A stretch of DNA of 64,000 nucleotides from Deltaproteobacteria bacterium (lineage in GTDB: Bacteria > Myxococcota_A > Polyangia > GCA-2747355): the NCBI GenBank assembly GCA_020633415.1, contig JACKDQ010000001.1, forward strand, positions 310,001 to 374,000, given 5' to 3'. Made by a program: the position numbers and the translations under genes. How positions within the stretch are numbered: the stretch's first letter is position 1; each line of letters begins with the position of its first letter. A model generated the notes under the pieces. The model saw nothing but the letters and a program-made list of their open reading frames with translations, made no database searches and was not told the origin of the DNA. Of this stretch, positions 39,715-47,380 are shown piece by piece.

Positions 39715-41352
39715 TTACTTACGTCGACCGCTGATCCAACGCTGCTGAGCGCGCTGCATCATCACGTTGTAACGGCTCTTGCCCATCCAGTTGCTACGGC
39801 TCAGCGTTTGATGCTGGGAGGTGCTTTGCGGCTTGACTGTGCCGAGGCGCAGCAGTCCTTCGGTGTATTTGGGAACCGTCGGACGGTAGGACACGCCCTG
39901 GCTGCCAATGTGGTCGTAGAGCGCGGCGATCATGCGGTAGGCCTCGCGAACGCCCGGATCGTTGTGGAACTCTTTCGAGGCCAAGTCGTCGCGGGTGTGG
40001 GGCGGGGTCCATTTGCGCGGTGAAGCGACTTCGACGCCGCTGACTTTGCTGGGGTCGATGATCGCGTTATGTGCGACGTCGATCTCGAGGCCGTAGAAGG
40101 TCGCTTGCGGACCCTTGCTGCCGTTCTTGCTGTTGCCCTTGAGCGCGCGGAAACCATGAACCTGGTCGAGGCTCATGTCGGCCACCGGCGTGGTGCCGCC
40201 TTGGGCGTTGGTGTAAGAGATGCCGAAGCGCGAGCGCTTGTCGGGGACGATCGCCGCCGGTTTGCTGTACTGCTCGGGCTTGAGGCCCAGCTTATACATC
40301 CAGTTGAGCGGATTGAGCATGCTCTTGATCTTGACCAGCTTGCCGATATTCGCGCCCGGGCCGAGGGTCAGCGCCTGCTCGTTGCGGTAGGTCACCACAC
40401 CGACTTGCACCGCACCGGGCGGCTTCATGTTGTACTGCCCCGGCTGACCGGAGCCCTTGACTTCGCGATGACGCAGTCCGGCGTTGTTGCGCGCCAGATA
40501 ATAGGCGTTCTTGCCTTTGACCTTGTCTTTGTATTCGTCGACGAAGTTGTAGGTCGCGCTGTACTCGATCGCGTAGCCCCAGCCCATCACCTTTTCAGTG
40601 CTGGTCTGCAGCGTCGATAGGCCGACGCCAAACGCCTTGGAGATCTGTTTGCGGTCGGCGCGAGTCAGCAGCGTCAACGGGTTTTGTGCGACGTTGAAGA
40701 TCGCCGCGCTGTTGACCTTGCTCTTGAGCGAAATCGCTGCCGAAACGATCGCTTTGCGCTGATTTTGCTTCGTGGTCAGATCGATCGACTGAGCTTGGGC
40801 CGGGTCGATCAGCTTGGCCAGCTTGGCTTGCTGCGCGGTTGAGAGTCGCGCTTTCTTCTGCATCACCTGGGTTAGCGTGGCTTCGGCGATGCCGCTTTTC
40901 TTCGCCACTTCGGCGAGCGTTAGACCGCGCTTTTGCACCATCGTCTCTAGACGGCTGTAGAGCGTATCGCGAGCCAGACCCTTGAGAATCGACATCGTCT
41001 GGCGGTAATCACGCTTCTTGCGGAAGCCGATCTTGCCCTCCCCCTCGATGATGCTCTTGTAGACGGCGAACAACCGATCGAATTCGCCAAGCTTGTCGAT
41101 GCCGGCCGCTTCAGCGATCGCCTGGGTTTCTTGCGCCGAGATGCCCAGCTCTGGGTAGGCCTTGTAGCTCGTTTTCTTTCCGTTGGCGTTTTCGACCACA
41201 TCGAGCTGAAAGTCGAGCGGCATCATAAAGCTGCCTTGGGGTTTCCCTGTCTGCTGGCCCGACTGCTGAGCATTGTTCGCCAAGGCGCTCGAGCTGATTA
41301 GGCTCAGTGCGGCGACGATGGTCAGCGCGGCTTGTTGGCGTTTCGATTTCAT
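39715..41352 (-). CDS. Large secreted protein with an XRE-like helix-turn-helix segment
   Basis: The 545-aa precursor has a clean signal peptide (ALTIVAALSLISSSALA, cleavage near residue 25). The N-terminal helical half contains residues about 133-182, GLTLAEVAKKSGIAEATLTQ and what follows, which look like a Cro/CI-type helix-turn-helix. Such a segment would be unusual in an exported protein. The C-terminal half is globular (YLARNNAGLRHREVKG, FYGLEIDVAHNAIIDPSKV), with several His/Asp residues and no motif that I can name. ATG 41352 follows AAAGGAG. A near-consensus sigma54 promoter lies about 60 bp upstream. Confidence 0.75.
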   Translation of the reverse strand: MKSKRQQAALTIVAALSLISSSALANNAQQSGQQTGKPQGSFMMPLDFQLDVVENANGKKTSYKAYPELGISAQETQAIAEAAGIDKLGEFDRLFAVYKSIIEGEGKIGFRKKRDYRQTMSILKGLARDTLYSRLETMVQKRGLTLAEVAKKSGIAEATLTQVMQKKARLSTAQQAKLAKLIDPAQAQSIDLTTKQNQRKAIVSAAISLKSKVNSAAIFNVAQNPLTLLTRADRKQISKAFGVGLSTLQTSTEKVMGWGYAIEYSATYNFVDEYKDKVKGKNAYYLARNNAGLRHREVKGSGQPGQYNMKPPGAVQVGVVTYRNEQALTLGPGANIGKLVKIKSMLNPLNWMYKLGLKPEQYSKPAAIVPDKRSRFGISYTNAQGGTTPVADMSLDQVHGFRALKGNSKNGSKGPQATFYGLEIDVAHNAIIDPSKVSGVEVASPRKWTPPHTRDDLASKEFHNDPGVREAYRMIAALYDHIGSQGVSYRPTVPKYTEGLLRLGTVKPQSTSQHQTLSRSNWMGKSRYNVMMQRAQQRWISGRRK

Positions 41353-41683
41353 GTCAGCGCGTCTCCTTTGGGCAAATCGATCGCAAGCGTGTTTCACGCG
41401 TTGCCGTTGACAAGAGCAACCGCCGTGCCATCTGCCGAGTGTGATAACCCCGCGAATTTGGGGTGGTGCAGTCGTCCGAGAACGCTCGATCGGCTGGCGG
41501 GCCCAACAGTCGGTTCATCGACATTCGAGGGGATTGCCAGCAGGCAGCTCGTGCCGTGGCCGCCGTTTGAATTTCGAGTCGATGGTCGACAACTCAGCGA
41601 TCGCAAAGCGGACCTGGGAAAACACGCCAGTCGTTGCACCGTGGCCAGCGCGTTGTCGCTGTTTTTGCATAGCCGAAGGCGGA
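41353..41683. other. Divergent control region of the secreted island
   Basis: It holds the sigma54 promoter for the minus-strand gene. A GCGTG/CACGC stem-loop (41387-41399) would lie at the extreme 5' end of that transcript. No gene is supported in the remaining 250 bp. A weak GG-N10-GT element at 41642-41656 could serve the plus-strand gene. Confidence 0.5.
41414..41431 (-). promoter_or_regulatory. Sigma54 promoter, near consensus
   Basis: ATGGCACGGCGGTTGCTC on the minus strand agrees with TGGCACG-N4-TTGCW at every conserved base. The predicted start is about 41404. Confidence 0.8.
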
Positions 41684-42523
41684 ATGAGAGCTCCGCGACG
41701 ATATCACTGCATGTTGCTATTGAGCGGCTTGCTTGCCCTCGCGCCGTCGTTGATCGCGCGTCCGCTGCTGGCCGCGAGAGGTCAGGTTGCCGATGCGCAG
41801 GTTGCCCGCTTTCGGGTGACCGGCATCGATACCAAGGGCGGCATTGGTCGCGTTCGTATCGCCTATCAGCAGCAGCACCCCGAGGGGGCTGTGCGGGGTC
41901 GGGGCGTCGCCTTCTTCGCGCATCGCTTCAAACCCTTCCATGGCGGCGCTGCGTTGGGTGTGCCGCTGGGCAGCCGCGATCTCAAACCGGGCAACGGTCG
42001 CTTGACCCTCGATGTCGACCTCAAAGCGATGAACCTCAAGCCCGGCGATCAGTTGTGCATTGCGGCGCGCTGGCCGACCGGCCACGAGTGGGGAAGCAGC
42101 GGTTTCCGCGGCTTGAACACCGAAGTCGTTGTGCCCAGCTATCGCTTGGGCCGCCCACGCAAGAACACCTTTCGCGTCGAGCGCATCGATGTCAGCGCCG
42201 ATCTAAGCCAGGCGAACGTGCTGCTTTCGACGTTCCAGAGTTCCTACGGCAAGCACAACGATGGTCGCCGCGTGGCGTTTTCGGTGCGTCAGGTGGGTAA
42301 GGGAAAGGCCGTCGAGCTGATTCCGGTTGGGGCGTGCGATATCGGCCGAGGCGACGAAGAGCATCGCATCGACGTCGATCTCAAGGCGCTTGGTCTAAAG
42401 CCCGGCGATGCGCTCGAACTGGTTGCCCGCTGGTCGAGCGGCTATCGCTTCGTCGGCAAGCGGGCGACGCTACCCGGCGCTACGCTTGATGATTGGGGCA
42501 GACGGCTTGTACACGAAAAGTAG
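41684..42523 (+). CDS. Secreted protein with two tandem beta domains
   Basis: The 279-aa precursor has a signal peptide (CMLLLSGLLALAPSLIA) and an internal duplication. Residues about 45-145 (FRVTGIDTKGGIGRVRIAYQ to LKPGDQLCIAARWPTG) and about 160-265 (FRVERIDVSADLSQANVLLS to LKPGDALELVARWSSG) share the plan DxDLKAxxLKPGD-L-ARW. Each copy looks like an all-beta module. No catalytic motif is visible; an adhesive or matrix role is possible. ATG 41684 follows AAGGCGGA; the frame is open upstream to 41441 but the extra sequence is not protein-like. Confidence 0.7.
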   Translation: MRAPRRYHCMLLLSGLLALAPSLIARPLLAARGQVADAQVARFRVTGIDTKGGIGRVRIAYQQQHPEGAVRGRGVAFFAHRFKPFHGGAALGVPLGSRDLKPGNGRLTLDVDLKAMNLKPGDQLCIAARWPTGHEWGSSGFRGLNTEVVVPSYRLGRPRKNTFRVERIDVSADLSQANVLLSTFQSSYGKHNDGRRVAFSVRQVGKGKAVELIPVGACDIGRGDEEHRIDVDLKALGLKPGDALELVARWSSGYRFVGKRATLPGATLDDWGRRLVHEK

Positions 42524-42643
42524 CCTCGGTTGGCATTCGACAATCGAAGCGTCAGTTTCGAATCCGAAGACGTCGATCTTCAACCAATCGCAGAGTTCGG
42601 CGAAAAGCACCGGCGATTACAGCGCGTTGAAGAATCTGCCTGG

Positions 42644-42661
42644 TTGGTCCGGCGATTGCTC
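42644..42661 (+). promoter_or_regulatory. Sigma54 promoter
   Basis: TTGGTCCGGCGATTGCTC: GG at 42646-42647, GC at 42658-42659. The predicted start at about 42671 gives a 36-nt leader to the GTG at 42707. Confidence 0.6.
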
Positions 42662-42706
42662 AATACCCAAATGTCGCGCGTTGAAAGCGACCGAGGTGAT
42701 CGTTCC

Positions 42707-43786
42707 GTGATCAAGCGTTGGATAAGCCAACTGATCCTGCTGACCGTTGTGCTCTGTGCGCTTCCGGCGCAGGCCGAGCTCAAGCGTACGCCGCGGATCA
42801 AAGCGCTTCACGAGGCGCTGGTCGGGCCGTGGCTTGCCCGCTACAAGAAAACCGTCGCGCGAACGCAGGTCGACTTGGGTGCTGCACCCGAGCGCCAAGC
42901 GCTGCGGCTGTACATGCTCGAGCAGGAGCTGGTGGCGATGCTCGAGTTTGTCGTCGGCAACAAGCAGATTCCGGCGACTGCCCGCCGACGGGTTGAGCAG
43001 AGCGCGTTTCAGTGGCTCAACAATCTGCAGTGGTCCTATTCCTCAGCGCAACAGGAAATGCGTACGCGCCAGGAGGCGCAATCCGCTGGATCGAGTGGGC
43101 GCCGGTCGACCTTCTATAAGAACGGCCGCACCTTCTATACGCCGACCTATAAGACCGACCGCCCGTTGAACGCCAAGGAGCGGCGAAAAGCCTATCGAGC
43201 GCTGCTGACTGAGCACCGCGCCGAGTTCGGTAAAAAGCGCGCCTGGGATGTGCTCGATCGCAAGACCCTGCGTCAAATCAAGTCACACGAATTGATCGAA
43301 TGGGTAGCGCTGGCCAAGACGCCCCAAGCAGGTAAGCAGGACAATCCGCTGGCGACGGCCGGCGATCTCGAGGTTCGTTTGACGCGATTTGCCAAGCACG
43401 CCATCGTCGCCGAGGGCCAGTCGGTGCCCGGTGCAGGCGGCCTAGCGATCGTTTGGGGCAAGCAAGCCAAGCAGAGCCAGCCGGTGGCGGTATTCGTCAG
43501 TCCGTGGTCGGGTACCTATCAGCCGGAGATCGGTTCGGTGCTTTCGACGATCGGGGCCAAGTTGGTCAAGCTTGGGGTGCCGGCCGAGCGGATTCTCGTT
43601 ACGCCGATGATGCCGCTCTCGACCAAGCTCTACGAAAACTTCCTCAAGACCGCCGGCATGGATAAGCCGACGCGCCAAGCCGACGCGAGGCGCCTCGCGC
43701 GCTACAGCGATCTGCGGCTCAGCGGGCTACGTCGCAATTGGCAACAGGCGGTCAGCGCGACCTACGGGCGCCGCGCCAAGCGTTAG
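42707..43786 (+). CDS. Secreted protein of unknown family
   Basis: The 359-aa precursor begins at a GTG supported by GAGGTG 7 nt upstream and by the signal peptide that follows (WISQLILLTVVLCALPAQA). The mature part is helical and basic, with a low-complexity segment (STFYKNGRTFYTPTYKTDRP) near residues 130-150. A C-terminal alpha/beta part (AVFVSPWSGTYQPEIGSVLS, ERILVTPMMPLSTKLYENFL) resembles the strands of a hydrolase-like fold without recognisable catalytic residues. A longer frame from 42530 is rejected because it reads through the sigma54 promoter. Confidence 0.72.
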   Translation: MIKRWISQLILLTVVLCALPAQAELKRTPRIKALHEALVGPWLARYKKTVARTQVDLGAAPERQALRLYMLEQELVAMLEFVVGNKQIPATARRRVEQSAFQWLNNLQWSYSSAQQEMRTRQEAQSAGSSGRRSTFYKNGRTFYTPTYKTDRPLNAKERRKAYRALLTEHRAEFGKKRAWDVLDRKTLRQIKSHELIEWVALAKTPQAGKQDNPLATAGDLEVRLTRFAKHAIVAEGQSVPGAGGLAIVWGKQAKQSQPVAVFVSPWSGTYQPEIGSVLSTIGAKLVKLGVPAERILVTPMMPLSTKLYENFLKTAGMDKPTRQADARRLARYSDLRLSGLRRNWQQAVSATYGRRAKR

Positions 43787-43996
43787 CCACGGCCTCGGAC
43801 GTTCGCTCAGCCAGACGCTGTCGTGCGCGCTGATCACATGACCCTCGGTAAGTCGCTTGCCAGCGGTGTGCTCGAAGCGAACGAGCGCAGCTTAACGTTC
43901 CAGATTCCGAACGATCGTTGACGGCAACTGCCATTCCCCCAGTCCGGGGCGGCGCGAAAACTACAAGCAAAATCGAGGTGGCAGAGCTTTGGCGCG

Positions 43997-44014
43997 ATGG
44001 TTCGCTTCTTGCTC
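43997..44014 (+). promoter_or_regulatory. Sigma54 promoter
   Basis: ATGGTTCGCTTCTTGCTC: GG at 43999-44000, GC at 44011-44012. The predicted start at about 44024 leaves a 15-nt leader containing the GGAGG. Confidence 0.5.
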
Positions 44015-44038
44015 ATAGTGCGGGGCGGAGGATGCTGA

Positions 44039-45109
44039 ATGCGATTGACGCTGCCGAAACGAACGCTGTTGCTGATCGGGATCTTTGTGGTCGCGATTCA
44101 CGGCGAGGCGGCGGCCAAGGGGCAACTCAACATTCGCCAGCGTCTGCAGACGATCTCCGGTCTGTTTGCGCGCGGCGCGCTGCGCGCGCGGGCCACACAG
44201 ATCGTCGATCGCGCCAAGGGAGTGATCGCCAACGCGGGTGTTGACCTTCGTGCGGCGCAAAACTGGCTCTCGTTTTTGCGGCCGCAGTTGACCAACGCGC
44301 AGCAGCGCGCCGTTGCCCCGATCAAGCAACGTGGCGTCGGGGAGTGGGCGACGGGCTTTCCCGTCGGTCGCTACGGTGCGATGGGCGAGTACATGTTGGT
44401 GCTGACCAACAGTCACCTGATGCCGGTCAAAGCCGAGGACGTGCGCGACTACACGATCGACGTCGGCGGTCATCCGGCAAGGATGATGCGGATCGTCGCC
44501 GAGAGCCCAACCTACGACTATGCCCTGGTGGCGGTGAAGCTCGAAAATCCAGCGCAGGCTGACGTGGTGCCGCTCAAACTTGCGACGCGCATCCCGGAAA
44601 AGAACGAGCGCGTCGATGTTGTCGGTTATCCGAACAACGAGCGCTTGCTCGATCGTAAGCGTGCCGGTGGTCGCTCGTTGGGTTTTGGTACGACCTATCA
44701 TTCGGACATCGGCGTTGATGTCTCGGTGATGGTCTTTAATTACAAGGCAGGCGTTGGCTTTTCTGGGTCACCGGTGTTCAGTCGCAAGAGCGGCGAAGTG
44801 GTCGCGCTGCACTCGGGCGAGACTCAGGGCGGAACGCAGGTGCCCCGTGGTCCACTCGCTCAGCGGGTTGTCGATCTGGTCAGTGGACTCAAGGCGCGAC
44901 TGAAGATCGCAGCCCAACCCAAAGAATACACGATGGCTGTACCGACAGTGTTGGTATTGGCCGACCTCTCGGCGCGTTTGGCCGAGCAATCGATCGAGAA
45001 GAAGGATCGCCAGTTGGTGCGCCGCCTGCTGTCCGACAGCGGCGTCGAGCAAAACTTTCTGGCGTCGTTTGGTTTGGATTCGGCGGCGGTCTTTTTGACC
45101 GAGCGCTAA
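44039..45109 (+). CDS. Secreted trypsin-like serine protease
   Basis: The 356-aa precursor has a signal peptide (TLLLIGIFVVAIHGEAAA) and a chymotrypsin-fold domain. The histidine is in MLVLTNSHLM, the aspartate in TYDYALVAVKLE and the serine in AGVGFSGSPVFSRKSGEVV (GFSGSP), the order and spacing of bacterial S1 or DegP-type proteases. A helical C-terminal extension of about 60 residues follows. It lies 24 bp upstream of the next secreted gene and probably shares its transcript. A Kazal-like lipoprotein elsewhere in the window also has a sigma54 promoter and could be its inhibitor. Confidence 0.85.
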   Translation: MRLTLPKRTLLLIGIFVVAIHGEAAAKGQLNIRQRLQTISGLFARGALRARATQIVDRAKGVIANAGVDLRAAQNWLSFLRPQLTNAQQRAVAPIKQRGVGEWATGFPVGRYGAMGEYMLVLTNSHLMPVKAEDVRDYTIDVGGHPARMMRIVAESPTYDYALVAVKLENPAQADVVPLKLATRIPEKNERVDVVGYPNNERLLDRKRAGGRSLGFGTTYHSDIGVDVSVMVFNYKAGVGFSGSPVFSRKSGEVVALHSGETQGGTQVPRGPLAQRVVDLVSGLKARLKIAAQPKEYTMAVPTVLVLADLSARLAEQSIEKKDRQLVRRLLSDSGVEQNFLASFGLDSAAVFLTER

Positions 45110-45133
45110 AGCGTTTCATTTTTGGAGGAACAC

Positions 45134-45754
45134 ATGAGAACCGCAAGATTGATGATCGTTATCGCTGCCACATTGTTTTATGCGAGTGCCTGGGCCAACA
45201 AGCCGGTTAAGGCCTGGCGTTACGCCGACCCTGCGCAGATCGGCAAAGAGAACCCGCTGATCAAGCAGCAGTTCGATACGATGATGTACACGCTCAGGAA
45301 CAACGTTACGCCACCGCTGTTTGTTGTGCCTCACCAGACGCCGTCAATCGGCATCACTGGTGTCGGTGCGCAAGAAGGCAAGAACACCACCTTCACCCTC
45401 AAAGGTGCCAAGCCTGGCGACAAGATCATGATGTGGGCTTTCTGTCCGACCAGTGCGCATGGCGGCTTGAATCCCGATGCGTTGGTCAAGGCTGGCCAGA
45501 ACCACAGTCTCTGGGTTTCGACGAAAAACTATGCGGACACGAGCTGCATGATCGTCCAAGCCGCGGCGCAAAACCCGTTCGACAAGACGGCCACCAAGGG
45601 TCCGTGGATCACGACCGTCGAGTTTGAGGTCGAGGTCACCAAAGAGATGGCCGACGCCAAGAAGTTCAGCCTCTATTTCGATCCGAAACCCGGTTACACC
45701 GCCGGCGTTGGCGGCTTCGGTTGGGGTCGCACGGTCGACTTCTTGCTGCAGTAG
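45134..45754 (+). CDS. Small secreted protein of unknown family
   Basis: The 206-aa precursor has a signal peptide (LMIVIAATLFYASAWA). The predicted beta-rich mature domain (KNTTFTLKGAKPGDKIMMWA, GPWITTVEFEVEVTKEM, FSLYFDPKPGYTAGVGGFGW) includes two cysteines that could form a disulfide. ATG 45134 has GGAGG 5 nt upstream. It follows the protease gene as a two-gene unit and ends in two consecutive intrinsic terminators. Substrate or partner unknown; the KPGD turn is reminiscent of the 41684 protein. Confidence 0.72.
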   Translation: MRTARLMIVIAATLFYASAWANKPVKAWRYADPAQIGKENPLIKQQFDTMMYTLRNNVTPPLFVVPHQTPSIGITGVGAQEGKNTTFTLKGAKPGDKIMMWAFCPTSAHGGLNPDALVKAGQNHSLWVSTKNYADTSCMIVQAAAQNPFDKTATKGPWITTVEFEVEVTKEMADAKKFSLYFDPKPGYTAGVGGFGWGRTVDFLLQ

Positions 45755-45771
45755 ACAGTTTCACCGATCCA

Positions 45772-45801
45772 CGTCGGCAGCGGTTGGGCCGACGATTTTT
45801 T
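45772..45801 (+). terminator. Intrinsic terminator 1 of a tandem pair
   Basis: CGTCGGC/GCCGACG stem, 9-nt loop, then ATTTTTT. Confidence 0.85.
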
Positions 45802-45838
45802 GGGGCGCGGACAGCGAGTCCGCGCCTCTTTTTTTTGC
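45802..45838 (+). terminator. Intrinsic terminator 2 of a tandem pair
   Basis: GGCGCGGAC/GTCCGCGCC stem, AGCGA loop, then TCTTTTTTTT. It directly follows the first terminator, insulating the repeat-protein gene. Confidence 0.88.
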
Positions 45839-46070
45839 GCAATGCTCGCCGCCTGCTCGCTCGACACCGTCGCGCCAATCACGACCGCGCGCATCTGACA
45901 CTGTTCTATTCGACTCTCGATCGACCTGCGAAAGCGAGTCTTTCGTTTTGCGTCAGATCGCCGTGCCGCGCACTGGGATTCGGATAGCGCGCCTTGGCGC
46001 GCTCGATCGGGACTGCCGCGTAAGTGTTTGATAGTTAAGGCGTGTTTTTTTATCTCCCGCGCCGCTTCGA

Positions 46071-46088
46071 CTGGCACGTTCCTGGCAA
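46071..46088 (+). promoter_or_regulatory. Sigma54 promoter of the repeat-protein gene
   Basis: CTGGCACGTTCCTGGCAA has a perfect TGGCACG -24 block and GC at 46085-46086. The predicted start at about 46098 places the 7-bp GCTCCGC/GCGGAGC hairpin (46100-46117) at the very 5' end of a 100-nt leader, as a stabilising cap might be. No gene is seen between the terminators and this promoter. Confidence 0.65.
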
Positions 46089-46195
46089 AACAACAGGTCG
46101 CTCCGCTGTTGCGGAGCAGTGAATGAAATCCAAACGAGCTTTTCGCTTGTGGGTAGCAAACGTCGTTTTTTTTTAAACACCAAACGGAGGAACAA

Positions 46196-46483
46196 ATGAC
46201 GACATTACGCGCGGTGCTCGGCGGTCTGGGAATCGCCGGCCTAGTGCTTTGTGGCAACGCTTCGGCGGCGCCGCTCGGCAAAGGCAGCAGCATGATCGGT
46301 AAAGGCCAGCAACTCGGCAAAGGCAGCTTCGGCAAGGGCAGCGGCAACAACGGCCAACTGCCTGTGGTGATCATGCCTGCTGGTGGCAAAGGCGCCGGCA
46401 AAGGAACCTTGGGCAAGAGCAATGGCACGCTGGGCAAGGGCCAGCAACTCGGCAAAGGCTTCGGCGGGCAGCAGCGGCAATAA
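46196..46483 (+). CDS. Gly/Lys-rich repeat protein, N-terminal part before a frameshift
   Basis: Ninety-five codons follow a strong GGAGG. They encode a signal peptide (AVLGGLGIAGLVLCGNASA) and one full 44-residue repeat (core GQLPVVIMPAGGKGAGKG, then TLGKSNGTLGKGQQLGKGF). The second repeat begins with a net +1 change (GGC GGG CAG CAG instead of GGC AAG GGC AGC), and the frame runs into TAA after GGQQRQ. With the change reversed the product would be about 301 aa with six repeats and a short GATQLATLGKAL end. The mature protein would be very basic, low in aromatics and extended, as in matrix or cell-surface fibres. This is inferred from composition only; no homologue is recognised. Confidence 0.8.
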   Translation: MTTLRAVLGGLGIAGLVLCGNASAAPLGKGSSMIGKGQQLGKGSFGKGSGNNGQLPVVIMPAGGKGAGKGTLGKSNGTLGKGQQLGKGFGGQQRQ

Positions 46484-47065
46484 CGGCCAACTGCCTGTGG
46501 TGATCATGCCTGCTGGTGGCAAAGGTGCCGGCAAAGGAACCTTGGGCAAGAGCAATGGCACGCTGGGCAAGGGCCAGCAACTCGGCAAAGGCTTCGGCAA
46601 GGGCAGCGGCAATAACGGCCAACTGCCTGTGGTGATCATGCCTGCTGGTGGCAAAGGCGCCGGCAAAGGAACCTTGGGCAAGAGCAATGGCACGCTGGGC
46701 AAGGGCCAGCAACTCGGCAAAGGCTTCGGCAAGGGCAGCGGCAATAACGGCCAACTGCCTGTGGTGATCATGCCTGCTGGTGGCAAAGGTGCCGGCAAAG
46801 GAACCTTGGGCAAGAGCAATGGCACGCTGGGCAAGGGCCAGCAACTCGGCAAAGGCTTCGGCAAGGGCAGCGGCAATAACGGCCAACTGCCTGTGGTGAT
46901 CATGCCTGCTGGTGGCAAAGGTGCCGGCAAAGGAACCTTGGGCAAGAGCAATGGCACGCTGGGCAAGGGCCAGCAACTCGGCAAAGGCTTCGGCAAGGGC
47001 AGCGGCAATAACGGCCAACTGCCTGTGGTGATCATGCCTGCTGGTGGCAAAGGTGCCGGCAAAGG
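46331..47065 (+). repeat. 132-bp tandem repeat, six copies
   Basis: Copies begin at 46331, 46463, 46596, 46728, 46860 and 46992. All are 132 bp except the second, which is 133 bp, and the last is partial. Differences between copies are a few silent bases (AAC/AAT, GGC/GGT), so the array is young or homogenised by recombination. Confidence 0.97.
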
Positions 47066-47102
47066 CGCGACTCAGCTCGCTACGCTCGGCAAAGCGCTCT
47101 AA
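46484..47102 (+). pseudogene. Out-of-frame remainder of the repeat protein
   Basis: From copy 2 to the TAA at 47100-47102 the repeat reading frame is fully open in the frame shifted by one base. It has no start signal of its own. It is either the silent part of a phase-variable gene, a true pseudogene, or the result of an assembly or sequencing error inside the repeats. Confidence 0.7.
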
Positions 47103-47141
47103 GCATCGCTTAGCGAAGTAGTTGCTTAATGGCCATCGGCC

Positions 47142-47175
47142 AACCCGGGTAGCTTCGGCTGCCCGGGTTTTTTTG
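47142..47175 (+). terminator. Intrinsic terminator of the repeat gene
   Basis: AACCCGGGTAGC/GCTGCCCGGGTT stem closed by a C(TTCG)G tetraloop and followed by TTTTT, a textbook structure. Confidence 0.95.
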
Positions 47176-47328
47176 TGCAAAACGGACAGCCCGATTGTTG
47201 CGGCTTGGGCAGCGCCGCGCGGTACCCGGTATGCTTTCGCAGTGCTCGACTAATGGATAGCGATTCTTGTTTACGGATGGCAGTCTCGGTCGGCCGTCCG
47301 AAAAGCCGAACAATCATCGCTGCCGTCG

Positions 47329-47346
47329 TTGGCGCGCATCGTGCAA
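47329..47346 (+). promoter_or_regulatory. Sigma54 promoter
   Basis: TTGGCGCGCATCGTGCAA: GG at 47331-47332, GC at 47343-47344. The predicted start is about 47356, 25 nt before the ATG at 47381. Confidence 0.55.
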
Positions 47347-47380
47347 CTCCTCGATTACTGGTTTATGAGGGACGATTGCG

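Noticed and set aside
41642..41658. Sigma54 promoter for the 41684 gene
   Set aside because: The -12 dinucleotide is GT, not GC, so the match is not strong enough to list.
46028..46056. Sigma70-type promoter TTGATA-N17-TATCTC before the repeat gene
   Set aside because: The -10 match is weak and the sigma54 element 15 bp further on is much closer to consensus; it could still be a secondary promoter.
46241..47180. Two long minus-strand reading frames (about 270 aa each) opposite the repeat gene
   Set aside because: A 132-bp repeat is a multiple of three, so any frame without a stop in one unit stays open; there is no promoter or ribosome site and the plus strand explains the locus.
47110..47380. 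Short frames between the repeat gene and the next secreted gene
   Set aside because: They overlap the terminator and the sigma54 promoter and show no coding signal.
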